Part shown: piece by piece, positions 23,588 to 34,920 of the stretch
How the letters are laid out: each line of letters opens with the position of its first letter
Numbering within the stretch: position 1 is the stretch's first letter
Assembly (NCBI GenBank): GCA_034336665.1
Contig: CM067576.1
Location: 16,675,960 to 16,739,959, forward strand
Direction of reading: 5' to 3'
DNA from: Luscinia megarhynchos
Lineage: Eukaryota; Chordata; Aves; Passeriformes; Turdidae
DNA: 64,000 nt
The notes under the pieces: model-generated
Told to the model about the DNA's origin: nothing
The model's input: only the letters and a program-made list of their open reading frames with translations
Database searches by the model: none
Made by a program: the position numbers and the translations under genes

Positions 23588-24090
23588 GCCCCCTGATTCT
23601 GTTCCTGTGCTCGGGTGAGACCCCACCTGCAGAGCTGCCCCAGCACAGGGAGGAGCTGGAGCTGCTGCAGCCAGGCCAGAGGAGGCTCCAGGATGGGCAG
23701 AGGATGGAGCAGCTCTGCTGGCAGAGCTGGGATTGTTCACCTGGGCAGGAGCAGCTTTGGGGTGACCCCAGGGTGGCCTTGAAGGAGCTGCAGGAACCAT
23801 GGAGATGATTTACAGGGCATGGAGGGACAGCACACAGGGAATGGCACAGGCTGGATGGGATTTTGGGCAGGAATTGTTCCCTGGCAGGGCAGGGCAGGGC
23901 TGGCACAGGTGCCCAGAGCAGCTGTGGCTGCCCCTGGATCCCTGGCAGTGCCCAAGGCCAGGCTGGACACTGGGGCTGGAGCAGCCTGGGACAGTGGGAG
24001 GTGTCCCTGCCATGGTAGGGGTGGAACAAGACCAGCTTTAATCTCCTTCCACCCCAAACCATTCTACAATTCCATGATTCTGTCCTGCCA
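23588..24090 (+). mobile_element. CR1 LINE 3' end, longest copy
   Basis: About 500 bp of CR1 3' sequence in sense order, from 'GGTGAGACCCCACCTGCAG' through 'GGATTGTTCACCTGGGCAG', 'GGTGGCCTTGAAGGAGCTGC' and 'GGTGTCCCTGCCATGG' to a terminal CCATGATTCTGTCC. The last piece resembles the 8-bp ATTCTRTG repeat that ends CR1 elements. It serves as a good reference for the other fragments here. Confidence 0.9.
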
Positions 24091-24694
24091 GCTCTCCAGG
24101 GAGCTCCGGGTGTGTCCCAGCTCGGCAGGAATGTGGCACTGCCACACCCTGGTGGCACAGGACAGTCACCCCTCCCTCTGGCCAAGGGCTGCAGAGGCAA
24201 GAAGGGTCCCAGGGCTCCTGCAGGTCCCAGGCTGAACACAGCCGGGTATCCTCACTGCTGGGAAGCAGATTTTGGGGAGCAATCCGAGCCCTGCAGCACC
24301 TGGGCTGTGGCCACCAGCAGCACCAGCACTGAGTGGAAGATGGCAGCTGTGCCACAGCCAGGGCTGTGCTGGCTGCTCCTCGCCTCCCTCATGCCAGAGC
24401 AGGAATTGAAATTTATTTCTGTGTTGCTCAGGGTCAAGCAGAGACCAAGATCTGTACAGCTGCCCCGTGCCCTGGACAAGTGACCCTCCCCAGTGGGACA
24501 CTCCTTTCCTGCGCCACACAATGTCACCTCCAACTGCCAGCACGAGAAAAAGCATAATGAGCTCCATCCCTGCCATTGTGATGCTGGGGATGTGTTAAAA
24601 TAAGAATATTCATGAGAAAGCATTTGTTTATCCAAGTAGCCTTGAGCATTCAGCGGTGCAGGGCTGGGCTGGCAGTGGCCAGCAGTCAATATTT
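24091..24694. other. unassigned DNA
   Basis: No gene or repeat was recognised. An AT-rich patch at 24590-24640 includes ATTCATGAGAAAGCATTTG. Confidence 0.4.
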
Positions 24695-25015
24695 ACCCAG
24701 CGCTAGCCGAGCAGAAACGGCGTTTGGGCACTCCAGGGAAACGCGGGGGGCTCCGTGCTGCGGTGCCACACACCGAGTGCGGTTCGTGCCCAATGTCACG
24801 GCCAGGGCGGAGGATGGGCGTGCCGGGGGTGCGGGCACTGAGCGTTCACGCCGAATTGGGTGGGGGCTGCCGAGCCGGCTGAACGCCCGGGTGCTGGTTC
24901 CTGCTGGTGGAATCGGCTTTTCCAAGCCCTGTGCCACGCCGGAGCGCTCCTGGAGCTGCCCGGCCCCGCAGCTCCTCCAGCGGCTTTGTGGCACCGTCCT
25001 TGACGGCTCCATCCC
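24695..25015. promoter_or_regulatory. CpG-dense block, possible CpG island
   Basis: By hand count about 30 CpG dinucleotides fall in about 320 bp, far above the surrounding sequence, which is CpG-poor even where GC-rich. That density is what an unmethylated promoter or regulatory island shows. No first exon, TATA box or recognisable protein could be placed. It might serve a promoter for a transcript outside the window or a non-coding RNA. Confidence 0.5.
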
Positions 25016-26034
25016 CTCCTCGGCACACTGCACTTGGATTTTTTTCTTTATTCCCCTTTGCAGTGGCTCCCTGAACACCGTGGCTTTGCCTTGGATGAGG
25101 GATGAACATTTTCTGCATCCCCCCATCTCCAGACCCCCTGTCCCTCCTCCAGCAGCAGGGCCAGGCTGCCCAGGAGCAGTTTTCCTTGCTGGAAAAGCAG
25201 CAGCAGGCAGGAGCCGCATGGCTGAGATGGGCACACAGAGCCTGCAGGGGTGGGACAGAGCAGGAACGGCAAACAGCCGGGGAGGGGCTGGAGCAGGCCT
25301 CAAATCCCAGCCAGGTGGCAGGAGCAGGGAAGGGCACTGGGAAGGAGCTGGAAAACGCGGAGCTCAGCCCTGCATCCACACCCAAACCCTTCCTGCATCC
25401 ACACCCAAACCCTTCCTGCAGCCCCTGGGCAGCTCCCGGGCTGCTGTCGCCCCTCTCCGCCCTCTGATGGATCCCTGCACCTGCCCCAGCCTTCACCCTT
25501 CTCCTTCCCGAGCCTCAGGCCTGGAGTTCACCTTTTCTGGGAGCTCTCTTGGTGTCCAAGCTGGACTTTGCTCTCTGGGAACTGTGCCTGGGAAGACAAG
25601 GAGCAGCAGGAGGGGAAAAGCCCAGAGCAGCTCCACGGCATCTCTTGGCAGTTTGTGAGGGGTTAAAGATGGGCCAGAACAGCCCCAGGCCTTCCCTAAT
25701 CCCTCATTTTTTTCCCTTTGTGAGTGCACAACCCTTGCTCCACCTCAGGCTGACCTTCCCAGCCTTCCTGCTGCCCACAGGGAGGCAGGGAAATGGGATC
25801 CTGCTGTCAACAGCCCCCAGTGCCCCTGCAGCAGCTCCTGGGTGCTCAGCACCGCACCCAAGGGTGCTGGAGGGTGCAGGTGCTCCCAGAGATGCTGAAG
25901 GGAGCACAGGTGGAGCAGCCAGCACGGGGGCAGAGAGGGGAGCACCCAGCAGGGAGAACCTGCAGAGAGACAGAGCCACACCCCAGCTCTGTGCTGGTGT
26001 CTGCTCCCCTTCCCTCGGGAAGGACAGTGGGGCT
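25016..26034. other. unassigned DNA
   Basis: GC-rich with short direct repeats only, such as CTGCATCCACACCCAAACCC twice near 25370-25420. No gene was recognised. Confidence 0.4.
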
Positions 26035-26159
26035 GGGATGGGATGGGATGGGATGGGATGGGATGGGATGGGATGGGGATGGGATGGGATGGGATGGGAT
26101 GGGATGGGATGGGATGGGATGGGATGGGATGGGATGGGATGGGATGGGATGGGATGGGA
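26035..26159 (+). repeat. (GGGAT)n array, left arm of an inverted pair
   Basis: About 25 copies of GGGAT with one extra G near 26076. It has the same unit and orientation as the 18.6-kb array. The complementary CCCAT array begins 139 bp downstream. Confidence 0.95.
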
Positions 26160-26257
26160 GCAGGGATTGAGGTTGCTCTCGTGAGCAGGGGAGGTGCAGC
26201 CAGCACAAACATCCTCACCAGCCCCAGAGAAACCAAGAGAGTGGCACGAGGTGATAT

Positions 26258-26620
26258 CAAAATCATGGAATCACTGTTTGGGTTGGAGGAGGCCTTAAAT
26301 CCCATCCCATCCCATCCCATCCCATCCCATCCCATGGATCCCATCCCATGGATCCCATCCCATCCCATCCCATCCCATCCCATCCCATCCCATCCCATCC
26401 CATCCCATCCCATCCCATCCCATCTCCCATCCCATCCATCCCATCCCATCCCATCCCATCCCATCCCATCCCATCCCATCCCATGGATCCCATCCCATCC
26501 CATCCCCCCCTGCCATGGCAGGGACACCTCCCACCATCCCAGGCTGCTCCAGCCCCAGTGTCCAGCCTGGCCCTGGGCACTGCCAGGGATCCAGGGGCAG
26601 CCACAGCTGGATGGGCAGCA
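26258..26620 (-). mobile_element. CR1 LINE 3' end split by a CCCAT array
   Basis: The antisense terminus, ATCATGGAATCACTGTTTGG then GGAGGAGGCCTTAAATCCC, is on the left. The rest, 'CTGCCATGGCAGGGACACC' and 'GGGCACTGCCAGGGATCC', is on the right. Between them is the array at 26299. In an uninterrupted copy (12535) the same junction reads TTAAATCCCATCCAGTG, so the array occupies the ATCCCATCC site. Confidence 0.88.
26299..26505 (-). repeat. (CCCAT)n array, right arm of an inverted pair, inside CR1
   Basis: About 40 units of CCCAT, interrupted by GGAT in three places and by one CTCCCAT slip. On the minus strand it is GGGAT. It is complementary to the 26035-26159 array, so the two could pair as a long hairpin. 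Confidence 0.95.
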
Positions 26621-26999
26621 CTGAAATGAGGGGCCCCTTGTCCCTCCTGATGATCCCCCTCAGGGACAATCCATGGATCCAGCACCCACAGGTTTGCAAT
26701 TCCATGCATTTCCCACTCTGAAGGAAAGCAAAACCCCGGAGCAGCCCGAGGGGAAAACACCCTGAGCTCCGTGGAAACTGCATTTCCTTGGGAAAACCCG
26801 GATTGCACCTCAGGGCTCAGCCCACTGGATGGTTGAGGAGCTCCATCCTCTGCAGGTCAGGAGCTGCCATGCTCGAGTTTCACTTCCCTGGAGTCTCTGT
26901 GCTGCCTCCTGCTCCTCCAGCCTGGATTTCGTGTTGGAGAAGCTCCCTGGCCCCAGCTGAAGGATAATAATTGAATAACATGCAACATTACACTCCCAG
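26621..26999. other. unassigned DNA
   Basis: Nothing recognised. Confidence 0.4.
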
Positions 27000-27260
27000 G
27001 TTTCATTCATTTTCACACTCGCAGCATCTGTAAAATCTAAAATGAGGTCTCATCTCCAGGCTGTCATCCTGCCCAGCAACAACAAATTCCAGCGAGAAGG
27101 GAGGACATTGCAAATCCAAACCTGTGAATTACCTCAAACAATCTCATTCAGGATTTGATTCACATTTCAGGGCACAGCTCCCACAGTAAATTAATAAGAT
27201 ATAAGCTTGTAATATTTTCAATGGCTTGAGATGGCAGCATTTTTCATTTCAATTAGGGGG
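27000..27260. promoter_or_regulatory. AT-rich candidate conserved non-coding element
   Basis: Non-repetitive, AT-rich sequence with GTAAATTAATAAGATATAAG and CATTTCAATTAGGGGG. It is distinct from the GC-rich flanks and has no transposon signature. Confidence 0.3.
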
Positions 27261-28240
27261 AAGAGCACAATTGGATTCCTCAGCCTTGGCTGGGAAGGAA
27301 ACACGTTTTTCCCTCGGGGCAAGGACCTCAGCAGCATCCAGGAGCCTCCACATCCCTGGAATCTTCATGGCAAGCCCTTAACTGGCTGCCAGTGGGAGCT
27401 GCTGGAAGGGATTTATTAAAATCCCTCCAAACCATGCCCAGCAGGGAGGGGGAATCACACCTGGCACTGCAGTGCTGTTCCTGCTCCTGATTTCCCGAAA
27501 TTCCTCCCTGCAGGACCTGAGCAAGGTGGAGGAGCTGCCCTGGGAGGTCTCACTGAGCACCAGATTCCTCCCCAAAAGTTTGGGGTAATTTTTGCCATCT
27601 GAGAGCGGTGGTGCAGCACCTCCAAGGGGCCAAAATCCAGGTGGAGAAAATATTGAGGTTATTTTGGGTGTAAAAGTCGCTTTTCTCAGCCCTGATCCTT
27701 CCTTTGGTTCTCACCTCTGTGGTTGAATCCCAGCTTGACTTGGGGAGCAGCAGGGACAGTGAATGCCTTGTCCTTGTTTTTTCCCCTTTTATTTGGTTTA
27801 TATGAGATCCTTGGACCTGCCAGAAACCCTCTGAAATATTAGGAAGGAACCAGCTGTGGGTGTAAAATAAAGAGCAGCTCAACTTTGCAAAGATTTAGGC
27901 CCTAAGTGGTGCAATGAGAAGCTTTTGGAATTTTCAAAACAGAAAAAAACCCCACCAATTATCAAAAATCCCTTCTCCAGTTCAATTTCAGTGCCTGGCA
28001 GTAGGGAGCTCATTAATTTAACATGAAATAAAGCCAAGCTTTAGGTTTAAAACACTGGGCTAAGCCAGGCTCAAGGCTTAGGCTGTGAATTTTTGCAGAG
28101 GACAAGATCTGGCCTTGCACAGAGAGCAGCAAAGCAAATCCACAAAGCACAGGAGTGTGGGAAATCCTTCTAAAAGAGGAAAAAAATCCACAAAAACCCA
28201 ACCTGTGGGCTCAGGTGGGCCCATCCACGAAATTTGAGCA
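27261..28240. other. unassigned DNA
   Basis: Mixed composition with short open frames only. Nothing recognised. Confidence 0.4.
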
Positions 28241-28860
28241 CAAGCATCATGGTTTTGGATGTGCCACTCACAAAATTCCTAAAAACCACATTTTCATATG
28301 CCCAGAGCTCCTGGATTGGGGTTTTTGGATCCTTGCACAGCAATTTTGGGTCTGGAATTGTCCCAAGCACTGGGACAGGGAGGGTCAGAATAGACCCTGA
28401 GACTGCTCTTCCCATTTGAGTTATTCCAACCAGGAATCAGGGGAAAATCTCTCTGTTTTCCATGTTTACCCACAGAAAACCAGCAAAAAAAATTAGGGAG
28501 TCAAAACTGAGGCATTTCCCAAAAATTATTTGATTCAAATTTGATTCAAGCAGTGAAGCAAAAACTGAAAATCATGGCTGATTGCAAAATTTCCTAAAAA
28601 TCCACATTTTCCAGAGCTCCTGGATTGGAGTTTCTGGATCCTTGCACAGCAATTTTGGGCCTGGAATTGTCCCAGGCACTGGGACAGGAGGGTCAGAATA
28701 GACCCTGAGACTGATCTTCCCATTTGAGTTATTCCAACCAGGAATCAGGCACCAACCTCTCTGTTTTCCACGTTTACCCACAGAAATCCACTCAGAAACA
28801 GATTAGGGAGTCAAAACTGGGGCATTTCCCAGGCAAATTCGATTCAACCTAGAAAACCAA
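28241..28860. repeat. two-copy tandem duplication, about 315-bp unit
   Basis: The block with 'CCAGAGCTCCTGGATTGG', 'GGATCCTTGCACAGCAATTT', 'GGGTCAGAATAGACCCTGAG' and 'CCATTTGAGTTATTCCAACC' occurs at about 28270-28540 and again at about 28585-28855. The copies differ by scattered substitutions and small gaps. It is an old segmental tandem duplication with no coding content. Confidence 0.9.
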
Positions 28861-29084
28861 CTGGTTTTGGGGAAAAAACCTGCCAGTTCCTGTTTGTGCC
28901 TGGGATGGTGACCGCGAGGAGCAGAGATGTGGCTGCTAAAGACCTCTCCAAAGGCGCTGCTCGGGTATTGCCCATTTTCCCCGGTATTGCCCATTTTCCC
29001 CCGGTATTTCCATTTTCCCTGAGCTTTAGGGATGCTCTGGCATTTTTTTAAATTTTTTTTTTTCCAGGAGCAGCTCAGCGGTGC
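28861..29084. other. unassigned DNA
   Basis: Includes a short three-copy motif, ATTGCCCATTTTCCCC-like, near 28966-29010, and a T-rich run at 29044-29063. Confidence 0.4.
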
Positions 29085-29430
29085 AGCTAAAGCTCCCTCC
29101 AAACATCAAAGCGCTGGAAGAGTAAAACCCATCAGAGTTTTCCTAATCAAAACCGCCCGTAATTGTCAAGCCAAGGCAGATAACAGAAGTCGGGCAAGCT
29201 CTGAACCCCCGGCTTCACTCAGACTTAGCAATTAAGCGCCGGCTGCTGCTCCGAGGAGCTGCGAGGCTGAGGGGGGGTAGGAAAGTCTCTCCAGCACCAA
29301 TTAGCAGCTAATGAACATCAGCAATCCCCCTGGAGATGGGGGGGCTGGAGATAAAACCGGGTCCAAAGTGCCACCCGCGCTTTTAAGCCGGCCTAAAGCC
29401 GCGCCTCTGCTGCGGGGGATGCTCCTGGAA
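29085..29430. promoter_or_regulatory. candidate conserved block with raised CpG
   Basis: Non-repetitive, with CCGCCCGTAATTGTCAAGCC, GCAATTAAGCGCCGGC and several CpGs up to about 29420. It looks unlike the flanks and is not a recognised transposon. Confidence 0.3.
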
Positions 29431-29886
29431 AAGGAGAAAGGCTCGGAATTCCATGGAAGTGCTGCTTTTCCCAGGTCAGCCAGCAGCACGAGGGAGGGAG
29501 GGAGCGAGCCTGGAATAATTTCAGCAGCGCTGCCATTCCCTGTGAAATCAGAGCCTGAAAGGAAGTCAGTCAATTTAAACCCGCTCCTGAAGGGGAATAA
29601 TTAAACACGCCGAAGATGTGGGAGAATTTTAAGCAGTCAGCAAGGATTTAAAGACAACATATCATTCCTAGCAGGAATAATAATAATAATATAAAAAAAA
29701 GGGGGGGGGAATGTCAGCAGACGGTGCTGACTGAAGGGAGCCTCAGTCAGTCAAAGCAGGCTCACCTTGGCAGCCTGGGAGGGATGGAGGGGCTGCAGAA
29801 AATCTCAAAAATAGCGGTGCAGAACCTGAGAGGTGATGGGAAAGTGGCTGGGATGGGAAAATGAAGCGTAAGTGCAGAAATGAGTG
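29431..29886. other. unassigned DNA with a small simple repeat
   Basis: A short (AAT)n, A8 and G9 run lies at 29679-29709. Otherwise nothing recognised. Confidence 0.4.
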
Positions 29887-30378
29887 GAGGGAAGGGAAAA
29901 AGGAGGAGGAAAGAAAGGAAAAGGGGAAAGGGGGGAAAGGGAAAGGGAAAAGAAAAACGAAGAGGAAAAGGGGAGAGGAAAAGAAAGGAAATAGGAAAGG
30001 GAAAAGGAAAAGGGGAGGGGGAAAGGAAAGGAAAGGAAAAGGAAAGGAAAAGGAAAGGAAAGGAAAGGAAAGGAAAGGGAAGGAAGGGAAAGGAAAGGAA
30101 AGGAAAGGAAAGGGAAGGAAAGGGAAAGGGAAAGGAAAGGAAAGGGAAAGGAAAGGAAAGGGAAAGGAAAGGGAAAGGGAAAAGGAAAGGAAAGGAAAGG
30201 AAAAGGGAAAAGGAAAGGGAAGGGAAAGGGAAGAGGAGGAAAGGAAAGGAAAGGAAAGGAAAAGGAGAAAAGAGGAAAAAGGAAAAGGAAAAGGGAAAGG
30301 AAAGGAAAAGGGAAAAGGAAAGGGAAAAGGGAAAGGAAAAGGAAAGGAAAGGAAAGGAAAGGAAAGGAAAGGAAAGGA
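29887..30378 (+). repeat. homopurine (GGAAA)n tract
   Basis: About 490 bp almost without pyrimidines on the plus strand, built from GGAAA and GGGAAA units. Such tracts can form triplex (H-DNA) structures. The Lys/Gly/Glu/Arg or Phe/Leu/Ser/Pro open frames across it are by-products of composition. Confidence 0.97.
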
Positions 30379-30691
30379 GTGTCTGTGGCAGGCCTTAGTG
30401 ACAGGAAGTCCCAGGATCTGTGCAGGAACATCTCCTGCAGGACATTCCACAGCAGAGACAGGAAAAACTCTGTGGGGAAGCAGAGCAAGGAGGTTTCCAG
30501 CCTAGGAAAGCAGTGGAGGCTGCTGAGTGCAGCAGACTACAAAGGGAATTGCAGATCCATCCCAGCCTCTCAGATGAGAAAAGTACCAAAATCCTCATTT
30601 CTGGGCTTGTCTGGATCAAGGGAAACAGAAGTCTCTGAGTACAGAGTGGAGGCACCTCTAAAGTTCCCCATCATCCAAAATTGTTATTGTC
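30379..30691. other. unassigned DNA
   Basis: Nothing recognised. Confidence 0.4.
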
Positions 30692-30920
30692 ACAGAATCT
30701 CAGACTGAGCTGGGGTGGAGGAGACCTTAAAGTTCATCCCATCCCAGCCCTGCCATGGAGGGACACCTCCCTGTCCCAGGCTGCTCCAAGGCTGCTCCAG
30801 CCTGGCCTTGGGCACTGCCAGGCATCCAGGGACAGCTGTGCCAGCCCTGCCCACCCTGCCAGGGAGGAATTTCATCCCAAAATCCCATGCCTCCTTTCCA
30901 CCATCCCTTCCAGAGACCAA
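30692..30920 (-). mobile_element. CR1 LINE 3' end (antisense)
   Basis: Starts near the terminus, CACAGAATCTCAGACTGAGC, then GGAGACCTTAAAGTTC, followed by 'CCTGGCCTTGGGCACTGCC' and 'CCCACCCTGCCAGGGAGG'. A piece of the usual middle is missing, since 'GGGGCAGCCACAGCTGC' is replaced by GGGACAGCTGTGCC. Confidence 0.82.
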
Positions 30921-32377
30921 ATAGCCTGACCCCATCAGCAGGCACATCCCTGGAGCAGAGGAATTTTTGCAGGGAAAGATGAGCCAAAGGTTCCTCGTGG
31001 CAGTGAGAGTTAAATTGTCACCATCTGCCGTATTCCAAAGGATTTCCATGTGCAATATGGAGTGCAGGAAGGTGCCTCTGTGAGCATTACTCAGTGCAAG
31101 AGTTCAAAGAGTTCAATCTCACAACTCCTGTGAAGGAGAGATCCAAGACTCCAAAGGTATCCAAAGCCTCGTCTCAGCACAAGGCACCTGGAAAGAAGAA
31201 CTCACAGCAAACAAGATTTATGTGCACCGAGGAAATCAAAGCTCTGTGTAAGCTTTTTGGGAGGTAATTAATATATTTTGGCATTTGGGCACATCTGACA
31301 CAGCAGAGAATGTGCTGGACTCTGGCAGAATCCAAAGGGCTGAGTGGAATGACCAGGAAAGAAACTCACCCTGCCCTGAGCTTCCCACCCCAAACGGGTG
31401 TTGACCTAAATAGAGATGAGGAAATGGCTGGAAATATCAAAGGTTTTGTGTTCAGGGAACTTCTGCTCTTTCCAAATCTCTCAAAGCACCACAGAACTCT
31501 TAAAATTGGCAAATTAGTGAGAATTTTCGGGAAAGGCTTGAAGGAAAGGAATTATGCAAATGTGCAGATGATGGAAACAAAGATCTGGTGGGAGGATGGG
31601 AGAAAGGAGCCTGAACTCTTCAAAAGTCCAGGACTTTCCCTTCAGAGGGGTAAAAACAATCTCCTAGAAGATCACACACCCGAAAATAAACACATCAGAC
31701 AGCTCTTGGTGATGGGGGATGAACATCGAGCAGGAGCTAAAAAAAAAAAAATTAAAAAATGTCTCCAGGCATCCCCCATTTGCAAATGCCTTCAGAAAGA
31801 GCAGGGAAATGGTGGAAAAAGCAGCATTTTGTGGGCACTCTGAGGTCACAGTGCAAGCCCCAGCAGCCTTCCCTGATTCTTCAAGGGCTTGGAAATTTCC
31901 TGTTTTGCTGCCACATCCTGACCCTGCTGATCTGGAGTCAAACCAAAGCAGGTGCCAGGCTGGGACATGAGCAGTGGCAATTATTGGAATCACAGGGATC
32001 AGCTCTTCCCAAAAAGCTCCACAAGGAATGGACTCACTCAGGAGAGGGATGAAGGATTCCCTTTTCTCCTGCTTTGCCTCCCAGAGCAGGAATTGTTCAT
32101 GGAAGAGGAATCAGTGCAGGGCCCTTCATCCCTTGGCAATTCCATCCCAGCCCTGCTGCTGCTGCTGCTTTGGTGCTCCCTCCATGGTTTGGAGCAGCCT
32201 GGGATGGTCAGGACAAGGAGAAAATCCAGTGGGAGCTCCTCAACACCCTGGATCCCTCTGGAGTTCTTGGGAACTCGTGGCTGAGCTGAAACAGCAAATA
32301 TCCAAATACCAAATATCCAAATACCAAATATCCTCACCAGCCCCAGGAGAAACACTGAGAGCTGATCTCAAAATTGC
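30921..32377. other. unassigned DNA
   Basis: A 177-codon plus-strand open frame (31310-31843) has no recognised domain, and an A-rich run forms its lysine cluster. A short direct repeat, CAAATATCCAAATAC, lies near 32290-32330. Confidence 0.4.
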
Positions 32378-32900
32378 AGAATCATGGTTTAGACTGGAGG
32401 GAGCCTCAAATCCCATCCAGACACCTCCCACTGTCCCAGGCTGCTCCAGCCCCAGTGTCCAGCCTGGCCTTGGGCACTGCCAGGGATCCAGGGGCAGCCA
32501 CAGCTGCTCTGGGCACCTGTGCCAGCCCTGCCCACCCTGCCAGGCAACAATTACTGCCCAAAATCCCATCCAGCCCTGCCATTCCCTGTGTGCTGTCCCT
32601 CCATCCCCTGTAAATCATCTCCATGGTTCCTGCAGCTCCTTCAAGGCCACACTGGGGTCACCCCAAAGCTGCTCCTGCCCAGGTGAACAATCCCAGCTCT
32701 GCCCAGCAGAGCTGCTCCATCCTCTGCCCATCCTGGAGCCTCCTCTGGCCTGGCTGCAGCAGCTCCAGCTCCTCCCTGTGCTGGGGCAGCTCTGCAGTGG
32801 GGTCTCACCCGAGCACAGGGGCACAATCCCCCTCCCCTGCTGCTCACGGGGGTTCTGCACTGGGGCAGCTCCAGCTCTCCCCCACCACCCCCCCCAGAGC
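32378..32900 (-). mobile_element. CR1 LINE 3' end (antisense), long copy
   Basis: Antisense counterpart of the 23.6-kb copy: 'CCCACTGTCCCAGGCTGC', 'GGGCACTGCCAGGGATCC', 'CCCTGTAAATCATCTCCATGG', 'CCCAGGTGAACAATCCC' and 'GGGGTCTCACCCGAGCAC'. The far end near 32900 is approximate. Confidence 0.88.
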
Positions 32901-33959
32901 TCCCCAGCCTTTGGGGACTGTCCCCTCCCTTCCAGGGCCGCAGCTGGCAGTGGAGTGGTTTCATTTCTGCAGGCACTGGGGCTCAGGAATGGTAAATATT
33001 TTTGGCAGTGTCCACGGTTGCTATTGCCACGCACTCCGCTCCAATTTTTGTTCCTGTCTCCCACTCCAGCACCATCCAAATGCTGGTGGAAGGGGGTTAA
33101 TTTCTTAATTTAGGAATCATTAGTGAGAGAAATTGCACTGTGCAGCTGTCTCAGGTCTTTAGGAAAATGCCTGGAGCAGCTGCAGATTTGTGATTCGACT
33201 TGACCAGCTCTGCTCTCATCCGTTTGACACCAACAGCAACAGTCATTTGGGGTCAATTAAATGTTTTCTTCTTTGTTTATCACCATAAGTCTTAATAACA
33301 TATCTGGCAGCACGAGTCCATCTGAAGAGGAGGCCACCACATCCATAATGGATGGGAGCCTGCAGATCACAAGAGGATAAACAGCAGCAGGCCCCACGTT
33401 CCCAGCTGAATTCCTGCTCTCCCCAGCGCTCCGCTGGGGCCTGCAGCAGCCTTGGGTGCAGGGCTTGACGTCTGCCGTGGCTGCAGACGTTGGTTTTAAT
33501 TGCTTTTCTGTGCCCCTGAGCAGGCAGCGCTGTCAGCACAAAGCTGGGGGTGATTACACAGCAGAACAGAGGCTGCTGTGCTGCCCATGCCGGCCCCGCC
33601 GCGCAGCAGGGAGCTGCACTGCGGAAACCGGGGACCTGTGGAGCTCCTCGGGGGTTTGGAGGGGCTCAGACACCCCTCCTTGTTCTCAGGAGCTCATTCC
33701 CGTGCTGCTGCTGCCCTGCCATCTCTCCTTCACTGGCTCCTTCTCTTTAATAACTCCCACACTTGGCCTTCCCTCAGCACAGCCTGATCAAGATTTCGAC
33801 GCCGTCTCCCTCAGCGTCCTCATTTGGAAGTTCAGGCTGGATGAAAGCTGGAAAATTGGCCAGGGATCGATGGCTCCACATTGGCTTGGCAGCCAGGAAT
33901 CAGCAGAGCCTCGGGGGTCAATAGTGGGGCTGGGATGGGTCAATATCTTCATCAGGAGC
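32901..33959. other. unassigned DNA
   Basis: The part at 33100-33360 is AT-richer and non-repetitive. Nothing nameable was seen. Confidence 0.4.
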
Positions 33960-34700
33960 AGACAGAGCCACCCTGAGCTGCTCTGGGGCACCACGGGGTT
34001 ACAGAGGGTGATGGACACAGCTCCGTTCCTGGGGGAGCAGAAGGGTGGGAGCCACAGGAGCTCCACAGAATTCAACAAGGGCTGTGGACATTCCTCGTGC
34101 CTGGCACCATTCCAGGCTGGGAGTTACAGGCTGGCAGGGAAAACCAGCACAAAGTTATCCTGAATAATTCAAACCTTATCCTGCGTGGGGGGAACATGGC
34201 CAGGAGCCTGCAGAGGGTCCCCATCCCCTCAGGGATTAGAGGATGATGGACACAGCTCCTGAGGGTGTGAGGATGGGGTCGAACAGGAATTCCACAAAAA
34301 TTGTGGGTTGTCCTCGTGTCTGGCACCACTCCACGCTGGGAATGACAGGCTGGTGGGGAAAACCAGCCCAAAGTCATCCAGAATAATTGAAATTCCATCC
34401 TCTGTTGTGGGAAACACAAACGGGGATGGTCCCCATCCCCTCAGCAGCTCTGGGGGCCGTATGGAATTACAGAAGGTGATGGACACAGCGAAAAGGGGAG
34501 CTCCACTCCTCAGGGACCTGGGGACACCTGAGAATGGGGCCAACTGCAGCTCCCCAAGAAGTTCTTGGCACCGTTCCAGGGTGGCAAAGCAACCCCCAGC
34601 ACCCTCGTCCTGAACAATTCAAACCTGGTCCTGCATGGGGACAGCAGGACCAGGAGACGGCAAGGAATTCCCATCCCAGTGCTGGGCAGGGTGCCACAAT
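33960..34700. repeat. three-copy tandem repeat, about 234-bp unit
   Basis: The landmark GATGGACACAG recurs at about 34009, 34243 and 34477. Each copy then has 'TGGCACC', a CCAGG or CCACGCTGGG segment, and 'GAATAATT' or 'GAACAATT'. The copies are clearly diverged, so the duplication is old. It has no coding content. Confidence 0.88.
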
Positions 34701-34920
34701 TTGGGCACCACCAGTTTTGGGACCCTGAGGTCAAGGGTGATATGGGAAAAACAGGAATGAGGAGACAAGAGAGGCCACCAAGGTGTGGGGGTCTGTGGGT
34801 TCTAATCCATAGGGTCCATACACTTTTTTTTCCCCACAACCTTTCATTTCCATGGGGAAAGACCAGGGGCACTGGTCACTGTGGCTACCAGTGGGCTCAG
34901 GGATGACCCAACTGTGTTCT

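Noticed and set aside
18613..26505. Telomeric repeats
   Set aside because: The unit is GGGAT or CCCAT, not TTAGGG, and no TTAGGG run was seen.
31310..31843. 177-codon plus-strand frame
   Set aside because: No recognisable domain or splice context, and part of it is an A-rich run.
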